A stretch of 64,000 nucleotides of DNA, taken from contig OX326961.1 of the NCBI GenBank assembly GCA_946800325.1, positions 43,676,215-43,740,214 of the forward strand, written 5' to 3'. The translations under genes were made by a program, and so were the position numbers. The DNA comes from Luzula sylvatica. Lineage: Eukaryota; Streptophyta; Magnoliopsida; Poales; Juncaceae. The notes beneath the pieces are model-generated. The model worked only from the letters and a program-made list of their open reading frames with translations, ran no database searches and had not been told where the DNA came from. Numbering within the stretch: position 1 is the first letter of the stretch; the number at the start of each line of letters is the position of its first letter. Positions 24,158-35,121 of this stretch are shown here, one piece after another.

Positions 24158-24682
24158 AGTTGAACAAGTTGAAATTTACTCACTAATATTAAAACATCTA
24201 TGTATATCTATAAAATATTATTATAAGTAATACATAGATAATAAAATATTATAATAAATAATACATAGGTATTAAAATATTAATAATTGTTGAAAATGAT
24301 ATTTTAATATCAACATTATTTATTATAATATTTTAATATTTATGTATTATTTATTTAATATTTTAATATCATGTATTATTTATTTTAACATTTTAACATT
24401 TTTTATTTTTTTATAATAGTTTAATATGCATTTTTTATTTATTAAATTATAGAGATTTAAAAAATAAAACGATGGGGGTATAATCGTCATTTTTAAAAAA
24501 ACATAACAAATGGATAGGGGGTTTTTGAGGAAATCTAAAAATGTTAAGGGTTTTTTGAAGAAGAAACAAATATAGGGAGTTTTTGAGATAATCTAAAAAA
24601 ATATAGGGGGTTTTCTAAAAAGGCAAGGGGTTTTTCATAATTTACAGAAAAATTAGGGGGTTTTTGAAGAATTTCCCATAAC
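24158..24682. other. Linker between duplicated segments
   Basis: AT-rich, with imperfect repeats of GGGGGTTTTTGAGGAAATCT near 24515-24680 and a repeated AACAAGTTGAAATTTACTCA near 24110-24185. No gene is present. Confidence 0.6.
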
Positions 24683-24849
24683 TTTTTTATTTGAATTCAT
24701 GAAGATATTATGTAAGAAAACACAACGGAAAATAACAAATATAAATAATTAAATAATAATAATTTTTCTAAATGTTACGATAGTCGGAATCTTATATTAA
24801 TAATTACGCTATATTTGTATTTTTTGTTTTCCTCAATATAGAAGGTTTT

Positions 24850-24914
24850 TTTTTTTTTTTTTTTTTTTGAGTAAATTCGGAGAGGGCTCAAAGTCCCCCT
24901 TCCAAACACAATCT

Positions 24915-24955
<41 letters not shown>

Positions 24956-25087
24956 CCCGTAGGCCACACACTCTATTCACTTATTTAACATTTAATCTAT
25001 AATTCAGTGTCTCCGTCGGGAATCGAACCACACACCTCTCGCTCCCTAGCCAAGAGGTGTGACCAACTAGGCTAATTCTAGTTGGCT
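24850..25087 (-). mobile_element. tRNA-derived SINE
   Basis: On the minus strand the head has a Pol III A box TAGCCTAGTTGG and B box GGTTCGATTCC. An internal A-run follows, then a pyrimidine-rich tail and a terminal A-run (T-runs at 24846-24868 and 24917-24950 on the plus strand). An 8-bp direct repeat AAGGTTTT flanks it (24842-24849 and 25088-25095), and the insertion is missing from duplicated copy A. The internal A-run suggests a composite structure or a LINE-like 3' tail. Confidence 0.85.
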
Positions 25088-25403
25088 AAGGTTTTCTTTT
25101 TCAAATTTATCTTTCGGAACTGTTTGTCCTTTCTTGTGTTGAAAATCAATATTCTATTCTCTATAAAATTGACTCATCCCAATCAAAATATTGAGTTTCA
25201 TTGTCCAAACGTTTAGTTGATGCACAGACAACTTTGTGTTTTCGTCCATGAATAAATGTCCCATTCTATATCAGACACAAATAACACAATAATTTTGTTA
25301 TAAATAATTTTTTAGACTTGATTTGTGTATGTCGATTTTTTTTTTGTATTTACGAACAATGCAAACAATCACCAATAAAAAAAAATTATAAAAAAAAATA
25401 TTA

Positions 25404-25429
25404 GTGCAATCGCGCGCGTGCAGTGCTAG
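25404..25429 (+). mobile_element. Helitron-like 3' terminus (3b, duplicate)
   Basis: Duplicate of the terminus at 23369-23394, carried by copy B. The hairpin loop has changed to ATCGCGCGCG while the TGCA stem and CTAG are kept. Confidence 0.4.
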
Positions 25430-26662
25430 TACTCTTTGCCACTTTCTGTTCACTACAAAATTGGCGCAACCCAACCGAAATATTCAATTTCCCTGTCCAT
25501 GCTTGTATACATATTTTGTGCGACTTCTCTATACTCATGTGTTTGTTTATAAGGTCAATTACGAGCACACTAATCAAACATTTGACTTAGTTAAATCTTT
25601 TATTTTAACCTATTGACAAAATAATGATATTTTGCATTCCAGCTACGAATTCATAATGGGGTTATATATTCAACCCCAAAACTCATTCCATCATTTTTTA
25701 CGAGATGAAAAAAAAAATTAAGTGAGTTAATTAGTATTCTTAATTGATTCAGTTAGCAATTTTAATGAATCGTTTAATTAAATTGATATATCAATTAACA
25801 TACATTCATATTAAAATTATTAATATGTCAATTAAATATATTAATTAACAATTAATTATGTTAATTGATAATATCAATCCATTTTATCCTTCCTGGTGTT
25901 AGAATGCGATTTGGGGGTAAGTATATTTTCCCATTCATAACAGGGGACAGAGTGGACGATAAAAGTAGGGAAATTATACCTTGCCCCGCAAACTCATCAC
26001 CACTTCAAAAATGCCATCTGCATGGGTTTGGGGGTAATTCGTTGCTCCAATTTGCATCTTAATTTTTCACTAGATTAATTAATGCTTCGAATTAATAATT
26101 AATTATGATATAATTAACAGTTAATACAATAACTTAATAATTCATTATTTCAATTAACAAGTAATTCAAACCACAATTAATTGAGTGGGGTAATTGTTGA
26201 AAGATGGAAAGGAGCCCCTGCCATTTGATGACTCATCGTCAAAGTGGAGGTGCATATGGGGTACAGTAAATGGCCTCATAAAAAGTATATAAAAAAGAAA
26301 GGCCCGTAGGCCGTAGGAGATTAGACCGACAAATTTCGAAAAAATATTTCTACAAGACAGCATTTCTCCTCCCATGAAAACACATGGCACCACTCATTTT
26401 GGAGCATAATTGTACTAAAACAAATAACAAATACATTGATTTAATCACTACCATTAAAATAGACATAAAAAGAAGTCAAAAACCAAGTTTGAACAAGTTG
26501 AAATTTACTCACTGCAAATCTATTATCTCAAGAAGTGGTGACTTAGAAAAAATGCACCAAAATAACAAGCCCTTTCACATTTATCCTTTTACAAACACAC
26601 ACAAAAAAAACCCATCATATATAATGAGAAGCAAACTAACAAAATGGCAAAAATACACAATT

Positions 26663-28705
26663 TTATCGTATATTTTGCCTTTGTAAGATACTAACAATGT
26701 CTTCGAATTGAGGGCGTTTTGAAGGGTTATTATTCCAGCATTTATTCATCAACGACCTCAAGAATTGCGGGCAATCTTTTGGTATTTCAGGCCGAAGTCC
26801 ACAAGCAGCAATTCCTACCGCCGCTTGAACTGGAGAGAACGCCGAGTACGCTTCCTCTCCAGTTACCATCTCCCATAATATCATGCCGAAACTATACACA
26901 TTGCTCATCCACGTCTCCGTTACGCTCTCTGGATCCCCTGCTATTATCTACACATAAAAAATAAAACAAATTACTACAAAAACTTTATAAATGTCTTGAT
27001 TAGGGTTTAGGGTTTATACTAACCTCAGGAGCGAGCCATCTGTAACCAGCGGTTTCGTACACGGTAACTTCTCCGGCATTATTACAAGTCGTAACGACGC
27101 CCATATCTCCCAAACAAGCATTTCCTTGTCGATCCAATAAAATTCTCTGTGTATTCAAATCTCTATACGCAACACCGTGTCCATTCATGAACAATAACCC
27201 CTCGGCTAAATCCAGAGCGATTTTCACAACATCTCTTATATCCAGTCTCTTCTTTCGTTCGATCACCTCATTTACAGATCCGCCCTCCATATTTCTCATT
27301 ATTATGCACAAACCGTGACTTTCGTCGAAAGAAACCCCGTAAAATTGGAGAATATTTTTCTGACCACAGCTCATTAATTGCAGTAAATCTTGTCTTATCT
27401 CGAAATCATAAGCTGTGCCCATTTCGCACCCTCGAAGTTTCTTCACCCAAACTTTCTTTCCTCTGTAGAGACCTTTATACGAACAGGGTCCCACCCAATC
27501 GAGAAACTCGATGTCGTCAGAGTTCAAGATCCACCGTCCAATTTCATCTCCACCTGATCTAATGGTCTGCCATTCGTCGATCGAGACCACGGTAGAAGAT
27601 TCTGGTAAGAGAGTTGGGAGTTGGGTACGTTTTTGGTGATCTGAATCGAAAACCTGGCCTTCTTCTCCATCAATCATGCTGTCTTCATCGTAATTTCTTG
27701 TGTTTTCCTCTTGGCAACCACAAAGGCCAAAAGAAAGCTTTACACCATTGTTGTTCTTCTTTCGTTTAACAGCTGATTTAATAGCAGTTTCGGCTCGAGA
27801 TTTGAACTGATTCTCGTACCCATGTTGAACAAGAATTGTAACTACTCCTAAAGTTAGACCCTTTTTCTCGAAAAACTGGATCTTTTTGCAACAGAGGAAA
27901 GAGCTTTCTAGAGAGGCTGACATGGCTTGCCAAGAGAGAGGAGAATTGCAAGCTAATGTGAGCTTGAAAATGGAGCCTTCATTGTGCGAAAGATTTTGCT
28001 CTACTTCTTGGATGTGTACAGCTGGCAGATCTTCTCCTGCAGCCTGATCGATTAAACGGGCATGTAATGCTATGTCCTTCATGTCAAATCCAGCCTGTGC
28101 ATAGCTGTTTAAAAGATGGAGATTTTATCAAGATTTGTTGAATTGTTAATTTCAATTTAATGGTCCCGTTGTTGATTTCAGACAAGAGTTCAAATTTCTT
28201 ACTATCATTCTTCTTTTTATATTTCTGTACTCTTTAGTAAAATATTAACAAAAATAATTGAATTTGATTACCTATTGGGCAATGAATCAAAATGACGACG
28301 CAAATTAGCCACAAGTCTCTCTGGCAACTGGTTATTTCTTGGATAAAGCTGAGCCAAGTTCCTCACAATACCGGCCCAGATCGGCCGGTCAGGCCGCTCA
28401 GGTCGTTGCTGAGCTGGCGCACCGTTATTATCAATATTAAGCGAGTTTTTCAAAGCAGAGATCGCCCCATTAAACCTATTCTGCCATTTCTTCAAAGGTG
28501 GCGCATTGGAAGCTCCGAAATTGGTAGCATTGGAGTATTCCTTCGGTGAAAGGGTGGGAGAGGACGAGGAGGAAGAAGAAGAAGTGGAATAACAGGAAGA
28601 AGGAAAGACTTCAGACCGGTCATTGGATTTCATTAAAACTTGCTCTAAAACCACGTCTTCATCTGTACTTGGGCGGCCCGACCAGCATTCCAATGCTGCC
28701 GCCAT
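26663..28705 (-). CDS. TKL-type protein kinase-like protein with degenerate catalytic motifs
   Basis: Exons 28705-28272, 28104-27024 and 26947-26663 join in phase (GT-AG introns) to 599 aa. The N-terminal half (starting MAAALECWSGRPSTDED) is a plant-specific region with a Ser-rich stretch, then a conserved block including SYAQAGFDMKD, FEKKGLTLGVVTILVQ and FGLCGCQEEN. The kinase-like domain is about residues 342-596. Its Gly loop is poor (VGPCSYKGLYRG), the VAIK lysine is likely K366 in VWVKK, HRD is YRD (458-460) with Arg where the catalytic-loop Asn is expected (YRDLNTQR), and DFG is DMG (478-480). APE and the C-lobe (WMSNVYSFGMILWEMVTGEE) are intact. I recall the same motif changes in plant homologues, so they are probably a family trait. 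No transmembrane segment or signal peptide is seen. The substrate is unknown; it may be a weak kinase or a pseudokinase scaffold. Confidence 0.9.
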
Positions 28706-28990
28706 TAAACCAAGAATTAAGGTTCTTTGTTTTCTTGAGCTTCTTGTTGGTACTCTCCAAAAAGAACCAAGAAGAGGTATTTCTTGAGATGAGATTGGAG
28801 GAAATGGAGGGAAGTGGGGTTGAGTAATATAAGAAAGGAGAGAGGGAGAGGGAGAGGGAGAGGGAAGAGAAGAGGTTGGTGGAGAGCATGAGGAGTGTTT
28901 AATGAAGCATGTGATTTTGCTGTAGAGAGAGGGAGAGGGAGGAGAGAGAGAGAGAGAGGACTACGGACTCTGGGAAGAAGATGGGCAAAG
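28706..28990 (-). promoter_or_regulatory. Kinase gene leader and promoter region with GA repeats
   Basis: The sequence just upstream of the kinase ATG is purine-rich on the plus strand. GGGAGA units lie around 28837-28865 and GAGAG runs around 28925-28960, giving a CT-rich leader in the transcript, common in plant 5' UTRs. No convincing TATA box was fixed. Confidence 0.45.
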
Positions 28991-29150
28991 ATTGTACGAA
29001 TATTCAGATCAGATATTTATCTTTTCAGGAATGATTTAAACTATATACAATTTGTCAAGAGTTACATTAATATACTATTTTGTTGTGTAATATATTACTT
29101 TTACTTTTCCTTATTAAGCTTCCATGCAATATAATTTATAATTTATATAT

Positions 29151-29424
29151 AAACATGAAAACAAAAAGGCTATTCATAAATAACCTCCTCATTCTTGTTA
29201 AAAACTTCAAAAATGTATCTTTATTTTTTATGATATATTTTAAACATGAAAACAAAAATGTTATAAGTAAATAACTTCCTCATTCTTTTTAAAAACTTCA
29301 AAAATATATCTTTATTATTTATGATATCTTTTAAACATGAAAACAAAAATGTTATTAGTAAATAACTTCCTCGTTCTTTTTGAAAACTTCAAAAAATATA
29401 TCTTTATTATTGATCATTTTTTCT
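29151..29424. repeat. Tandem repeat, 91 bp x 3
   Basis: Units start at about 29151, 29242 and 29333 with AAACATGAAAACAAAAA and continue through AACTTCAAAAATATATCTTT. The last unit runs into the inverted repeat that starts near 29411. Confidence 0.85.
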
Positions 29425-29657
29425 TGACATATAGCATTTTCAAAAACCTAATTTGTAAGAATAACTCACATACTTTCGTGAAGATTTATTTTTCACTTGA
29501 CCAATTTATCATTTTTAATTTAGTAAAACTTCATGAAATATATCTTTATTTTGGAAAAATGATAAATCGGGCAAATGAAAAATAAATCTTCATGAAAGTA
29601 TGTGAGTTATTCTTACAAATTGGGTTTTCGAAAATGCTATATGTCAAAAAATCATTT
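29411..29657. repeat. Long inverted repeat (about 100-bp arms, about 40-bp loop)
   Basis: The left arm (about 29411-29516) contains GCATTTTCAAAAACCTAATT. The right arm (about 29555-29657) contains the near-complement AATTGGGTTTTCGAAAATGC and continues in register through TATGTGAGTTATTCTTACAA. An RNA across it would fold into a long near-perfect hairpin. It could be a fold-back MITE or a young hairpin small-RNA locus. No target duplication was found. Confidence 0.85.
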
Positions 29658-29892
29658 TTATACTCCAAAGTATCTTCTAAACAAATATTTATTTTATTTT
29701 CGTTTGATGTTAAATTTGTAAAAATGTTTTAGTATCTATTGAATTGTAGATTTAAAAATATCAAATACTCTTAAATATGATAAAAGATTATTAGTATTTG
29801 GTTACGTAGTCATATGGGTGTTAATCCAAATATCCTAAGGTTTGATTATGTCAAAACACTGTCAATACTAACGATTTCAGTTAAGACCAACT

Positions 29893-31184
29893 TGTAGGAG
29901 AAGTAGGTACAACGGACCAAGGATGATCGAAAGAGACGATTGAAGAATTCAAGACGAAGATCATCCGTGAAAGGAAAGACGTCAAGACATTGAAGAATTC
30001 AAGACGTCGAAGCCTTCCGTGAGTTGGGATCATCAAAATAAACCCTAGGTATTCCAAAGAACATCTCATATTTATCAAGATCAAAAGATAAATTCGAAAC
30101 ACGATGATCAACAAGGAAAATCACCATACAAGTGTATGGTTCGTTCGAACGAACCAAGACCTGGCATGGTGAGAAAACTCACAAAACTAGACACAATAAA
30201 TATTCGTTCGAACGAACATATATGTTAGTTCGAACGAACCATTTTGGTTCGTTCAACTCAAGGACGAACCATGAACCACTCTAAGTTCGTTCGAACGAAT
30301 CGAAACCTGGTGTTGTGAGAAAAATAAACAAATCTAGACACAATAAATGTTCGTTGGAACGAACCACTATGTGCGTTCGAACGAACCTCCATGGTTCGTT
30401 CTTGATTCGTAGAACGAATCATGAACAAGTTCATGTCCGTTCGAACGAACATAATTGTTCGTTCGAACGAACTCATCGTGTTTATGAAAATTCTTTTGAA
30501 ACGGCTAGTTCAAATTCAAGTTCGTTCGAACGAACCAAACAGTACGTTCGAACGAACTATGTAATTTTTACACAGGTTAAGTGGTTTCTATGGATGATAT
30601 AAATAGAACCACTCATACCTTCTCTCTCCAATCCTTTTTGCAAAATTTATTCTACATCTAAAAGAGAGAAAGAACTAGCTTTGATCTTCTTCCAAATCTC
30701 TTGATAAGTGTGAGACAAACCTCTAGATCATAGATCTACTTCTCGAAATCTCTCTTCTATACGATTCCCAACTCACGTGACCGATCACGTTGTAGTGCAT
30801 ATTAGAAACGTGTAATAGGCTAATTCTTGAATTGTAAAGCCCGCTATAGATCGATAGAAATCATGTAAATCGATCTAGGCAAAACCTTGTACGAGTGAGT
30901 TGGAATTCAATCGAACGCCGAAACGGCACAAGGCCTTCCCGGAGACGTAGGTACTTGCCACTAATCGAATCGGTCGATTAAGCAAGTAACGGGTGAGTTA
31001 AAGCTACAAAGCAACCACCTACCGAACTCCGTAACAAATATCGTGTGTTCATCTCTTTCGGTATTTGCATTATTTTATTCAAATCATTTTAAGCTTCCGC
31101 ACAAATTAGAATCGGTATACCCTAGTCGAAAATTGTACGTAAGGATTACCTATTCACCCCCCTCTAGGTTAGAATTAACCAACA
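29893..31184 (+). mobile_element. Solo LTR, palindrome-rich family P, copy 3
   Basis: Begins TGTAGGAGAAGTAGGTAC and ends CACCCCCCTCTAGGTTAG plus AATTAACCAACA. TATA box TATAAATAG is at 30598-30606. The R/U5 part (around GTGACCGATCACGTT and GCAACCACCTACCGAACTCC) matches copies 1 and 2 in reverse. U3 differs, with about 10 GTTCGTTCGAACGAAC-type palindromes. No primer-binding site follows the end and the flanking 5-mers do not match (CAACT and ATGGG), so this is a solo or rearranged LTR. Confidence 0.75.
30138..30560. repeat. Palindrome cluster in LTR copy 3
   Basis: About 10 copies of GTTCGTTCGAACGAAC or one-mismatch variants in about 420 bp of U3. The core CGTT-CG-AACG fits the same CGTT-NN-AACG formula as copies 1 and 2, but the flanks are TT/AA instead of C/G. 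Open frames across it are an artefact of the repeats. Confidence 0.9.
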
Positions 31185-32050
31185 ATGGGTTCATCGTTTT
31201 TATATTTGTGGTATTGCACGAATTATTGTGAACAATAATGTTATATTACTGTAATGTTTTTTCGAAAATCTATGTCAAAAAATTATGTTATATTGTATAT
31301 TATTATATAATTTCATTAATGTGTGTATTCATATTTGATAAAAAAAATGAGTTATTTTTCTCTTATAACATAAAATAATCGCAAAATATAAACATGATTG
31401 ATTATACATAAATAATTTCTAATAATATGACGAGATTAATATAACGTGAAGTAATTTTGTTCTGATATATTACTTTCATCATCATCATAACAAACTATAA
31501 AATACAATTTCATACTCGCCGCGTAGTGCAAATAATGTCCTATTAAGCATAATTACAAAAAAAATACATCACAAATAAACATAATCTAAAAAAAAAAGAA
31601 GACAATTGAAGAACTTGCAACTACCAGCCAGAATCAAATCGCACTAATTAGACTTATTTTTTTATCTCGAACCGAGGCACGAGCCGAACCTGAACAAGCT
31701 AGACTTAGCTCGAGCCCGCCTTTGTTCTTGTTCGAACTGGCTCAGCTCAATTTTATTCAAATTGTATTCAAACATGCTATTTGCATACGATCTTTGTATC
31801 GAACTCGAACGAATGTCTAGATATGCACTAAATTCACAGTCCTAGTGACAATCAAAGTTAATGACTGAAATATGAGTAAGCCATCACTAGTTATCACGTG
31901 ACAGTAACAGATAAGTATAAATTAGGGGGGGAAATGAAGATCATATATACATGCTCCTATAAATATATATAAGAGTGTCATTTTTTTCATTTTGTAATCA
32001 TTTTGATCAAAATTAAATTTGTAATTTGTAATACATGTATATCAAAATTA
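31185..32050. other. Non-coding spacer with a possible transposon end
   Basis: Mostly AT-rich. At about 31670-31850 lies a GC-richer block with GAGCCGAACCTGAACAAGC and CTCGAGCCCGCC motifs. It resembles the block at 46803-46978 and is probably a decayed end of a dispersed DNA transposon. No gene was recognised. Confidence 0.4.
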
Positions 32051-33236
32051 GGGCATGTTTGATTTGGGGGATATTGATATACATGGATATGGAAATACAT
32101 GTATATCACTATCCATGTATTTGATAATCCATGTGAGTTGTTTGATTTGTTGTATTTTGAAATCATGTATATCAAATCCTTTGTTTGATTATTTGGTACA
32201 AAATCCAGGATTTGAATATTATATTATATTTATATTATTTTATTGTATTATATTATAATATTATATTATATTATATTACTTCAATTCTTATTATATAATA
32301 TAATATTATAAAATAACATTATATAATTTAATATTATATTATACGTATGTCATTATATAATTTAATATAATATTATATGTATGTCATTTAATTCTTACTA
32401 TATAATATAATATAATATTATATGTATGTCATTTAATTCTTACTATATAATATAATATAATGTAATATTATATTACTTTAATTTATATTATATTATATTA
32501 TTTATATTGTTTTATATTATATTATATATATTTTATGATGTTATCTGATGTTATATTATATAATATTATACTATATTATAATATATTAATTATATTAAAT
32601 TTTTTTAAATTTTTTTTATATTATATTGATTTATATTATATTACATTATATTATATTGATAGACTCATTTTTTTTATCAGGGACCCTTTTTCAAAAAATT
32701 ATTTTAAGAATTTTAAATATTTATTAATTAATTATAAAAAAATTATGTTTTGGATAGCACTAAATGATAAATATACACTAGAATCTTTCAAAAAAAATCA
32801 TTATTTAACAAATATTCGAAATATTTTTTTTTAAAATGGGTCCATGATAAGAAAATGGGTCTATCATAAAATATTATATTATATTATATTGTTTTATATT
32901 ATATTATATTATATATTGTTTTAAATTTTATTATATTAAATTTTATTATTTTACATTATAGAATAATACATAATATATTATTATTGTTGTTTAATATAAT
33001 ATAATGTAAATATAATATAATTATTATTCATGAATATAATTTGAAAAAATAATATTATAATCAAATACATGGATAGCTATATCCATGTATTTGAAATACT
33101 AATTTTTTAGTGGGAGTACAAAATACATGGACAAGAAAATCTATCCCATCTAATCCCTCAAATCAAACAAAAGATTTTAGGTTTATCCCGGATATTGAAA
33201 TTCTATCCCATCTAATCCCTCAAATCAAACATGACC
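32051..33236. mobile_element. TIR element expanded by AT-rich repeats (about 1.19 kb)
   Basis: The left end GGGCATGTTTGATTTGGGGG matches the complement of the right end, GGTCATGTTTGATTTGAGGG. Further inward, ACATGGATA-rich segments are also inverted. The interior is mostly ATTATATTATATT-type low-complexity sequence with MITE M copy 3 inside. The termini resemble PIF/Harbinger MITEs. TTA precedes the left end, but AAT follows the right, so no target duplication is confirmed. Confidence 0.65.
32657..32868. mobile_element. MITE family M, copy 3 (eroded, nested)
   Basis: The interior matches copy 1 in the same orientation (for example AAATGATAAATATACACTAG and TCCATGATAAGAAAATGGG). The outer GGGGAGTGCTAT of both inverted repeats is missing and there is no target duplication. 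It sits inside the AT-rich TIR element. Confidence 0.85.
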
Positions 33237-34355
33237 AATATGGAAAAACTGCTCTGAATCTTGCTCATAAGTAGTACATGGACAAGGCGATCAATAGTAA
33301 ACTTCATTGACCCAACAGAGGTAAATAAATAGAAAACAGTACATAGATGATGTGGGATCTGAATTCCTGACTCTTTTATGGGTATCACGAGAACAGTAAA
33401 ACCAAATCCTGATCTTTCTCAGCCTTTTTGCCTCTCTGCTTTAATTAGTTCTTTTCACATTTCACTACACTTGCCAAAGTAAATAATTTATTAGATGCTT
33501 GTATTGATAACAGAGCTCTTTGTTTTCAATTCTCTTACTTTTTTTCTTTCATTTTTTGTCTTCTTTGTTTTCTTCTAGCTGTCTTTTTGGACCACAGAAA
33601 GTACATAAAATAATTTGAATTTTGTATTTTTTATGAAAATATTAATTTTTCAATAACTAAGTAATAATTATCATTGTACATCTTGTTAATAAATAATAAT
33701 GAGGGCATGTACTTTTTGAGAAAAAAATATGTTCACAAATTGGAAATAAAATACATAAAGTTATTCAAATGGTTGAATTTTTTTGTGTTGTATATCTGAT
33801 AAAGAAGAAAGTTAATGATTAATCCAAAATCTTGGTATCATAACTGTCTAATCATGATGATATTTTCTCTTTCTGGCAAAGGAGAGGAGAGCACCTTAAT
33901 CACAACAAAAGAAAAATAATAGAAAAATAGAGATTCTAATAATTAGGTGTAACATGAGACTTATCTATTATTAGTCCATATGATTTGCCAGCTTCATTAT
34001 GCTGTGAGATTCATATCTTATTTTAATCACAAACATATTTGTTCATTGGTACCATCATTGCTCTCCATTTCAGTCTATTTTGGTACCACCCAAAATATAT
34101 TTACATATTATCTATTTGATAATTATGTTAAATAATTATTTGTAGGAGATACGTGGCAAAGCAAAATTAAAGTGAGAGACCAATAGGAGTGGGTTTGCAT
34201 GGCATTGTTAACTTGATTGGAGGAAAGAAGCTCTATAACGAAGATGGGGATTATATGCTGTACGGTTGCTAGGTCAACAATGTCAGGCCTCAACACCCTC
34301 CATGTCCCCTCCGGCCCTCCACTCCTCCATCTTCTCCAATCCATCTACCAAACCA

Positions 34356-34357
<2 letters not shown>
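33237..34357. other. Non-coding spacer
   Basis: AT-rich, with no recognisable exon, transposon terminus or RNA gene. Open frames near 34120-34440 have no homology that I recognise. Confidence 0.5.

Positions 34358-34413
<56 letters not shown>
34358..34413. repeat. (CT)n microsatellite
   Basis: Uninterrupted CT repeat of about 28 units. It creates artificial Leu-Ser open frames in the overlapping region. Confidence 0.97.
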
Positions 34414-34415
<2 letters not shown>

Positions 34416-34710
34416 AAAATCTACAAGGGTCGACGTGTTAGATACCCTGAGGGGGCGGCAATGTACTCATTTATTGAATTTATTCTTCTCTGCTCGGTTG
34501 ATGGGGTGAATGGATAATCAAAATTCTTGATTAGGTCGAACATGAATTATTATTTTTCATTTTATAGATATTTTGTAGATGAATTGAGCATCCAGTTGCT
34601 TAAAAATAAGATTCATTAATTTGGTGGTTCAATTAATCATGATTAGTTTAGGACCATTATCTCCCCATAAATCACAATGAAGGAGGAGGACCCTCTTTGC
34701 ATGTGCTACG

Positions 34711-34830
34711 GATCAAACCAATGCCATATTAATGAAAAATTATCAGGTGGAACCGGTGTGTTATGGATCAAACCAATGCCATATTAATGAAAAATTATCA
34801 GGTGGAACCGGTGTGTTATGGATCAAACCA
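34711..34830. repeat. Tandem repeat, 55 bp x about 2.2
   Basis: GATCAAACCAATGCCATATT recurs at 34711 and 34766, and the first bases again at 34821, separated by AAAAATTATCAGGTGGAACC and GGTGTGTTATG. It lies about 110 bp before the copia insertion. Confidence 0.88.
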
Positions 34831-34943
34831 ATCCAAAATTCCGCTTCGTGGAAATTGGTGACGTGTACCGATCTCATTCACGGTACATCATGGACCGATA
34901 CCATGTTGTATGTTAAACAAGGAGTCCACCATGTGAGGATTAG

Positions 34944-35121
34944 TGTCAAGCTAATGGATCATCCAATAAGAAATAATGGATGATCCGTTTAGGTTTATGA
35001 ATTTATTCAATTTAGTCCCTTAGAGTTTTATTATTTGTGTTTTAGGTTAGAATATATATAAGCTAATCTTGTAATTGATTAAGATTTAATTAAGAAAACA
35101 TTTTCTCTAATCTCTTCAATA
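34944..35121 (+). repeat. 5' LTR, 178 bp
   Basis: Starts TGTCAAGCTAATGG and ends CTCTTCAATA. A TATA box (TATATATAAG) lies at 35053-35062. The non-canonical TG...TA ends are required for the ATTAG target duplication to fit; a canonical CA end at 35118 would leave no matching duplication. Base-by-base reading shows it identical to the right LTR. Confidence 0.93.

Larger units (their letters stand above)
24683..26532. repeat. Segmental duplication, copy B
   Basis: Tandem partner of 22889-24157. It ends about 130 bp from the stop codon of the kinase gene, so it looks like the original kinase 3' flank. It keeps about 300 bp lost from copy A and carries an extra SINE at 24850-25087, dating the SINE insertion after the duplication. 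Confidence 0.88.

Noticed and set aside
24990..25087. tRNA-like sequence with A and B boxes
   Set aside because: It does not fold into a full cloverleaf, continues into an A-rich tail and has a flanking duplication, so it is a SINE and not a tRNA gene.
30315..30602. Open frames rich in SFERT/VRTN repeats on both strands
   Set aside because: They arise from the GTTCGTTCGAACGAAC palindromes, which read open in several frames. The region is U3 of an LTR upstream of its TATA box.
34217..34517. Frames with long Leu-Ser runs
   Set aside because: Produced by the (CT)n microsatellite at 34358-34413.
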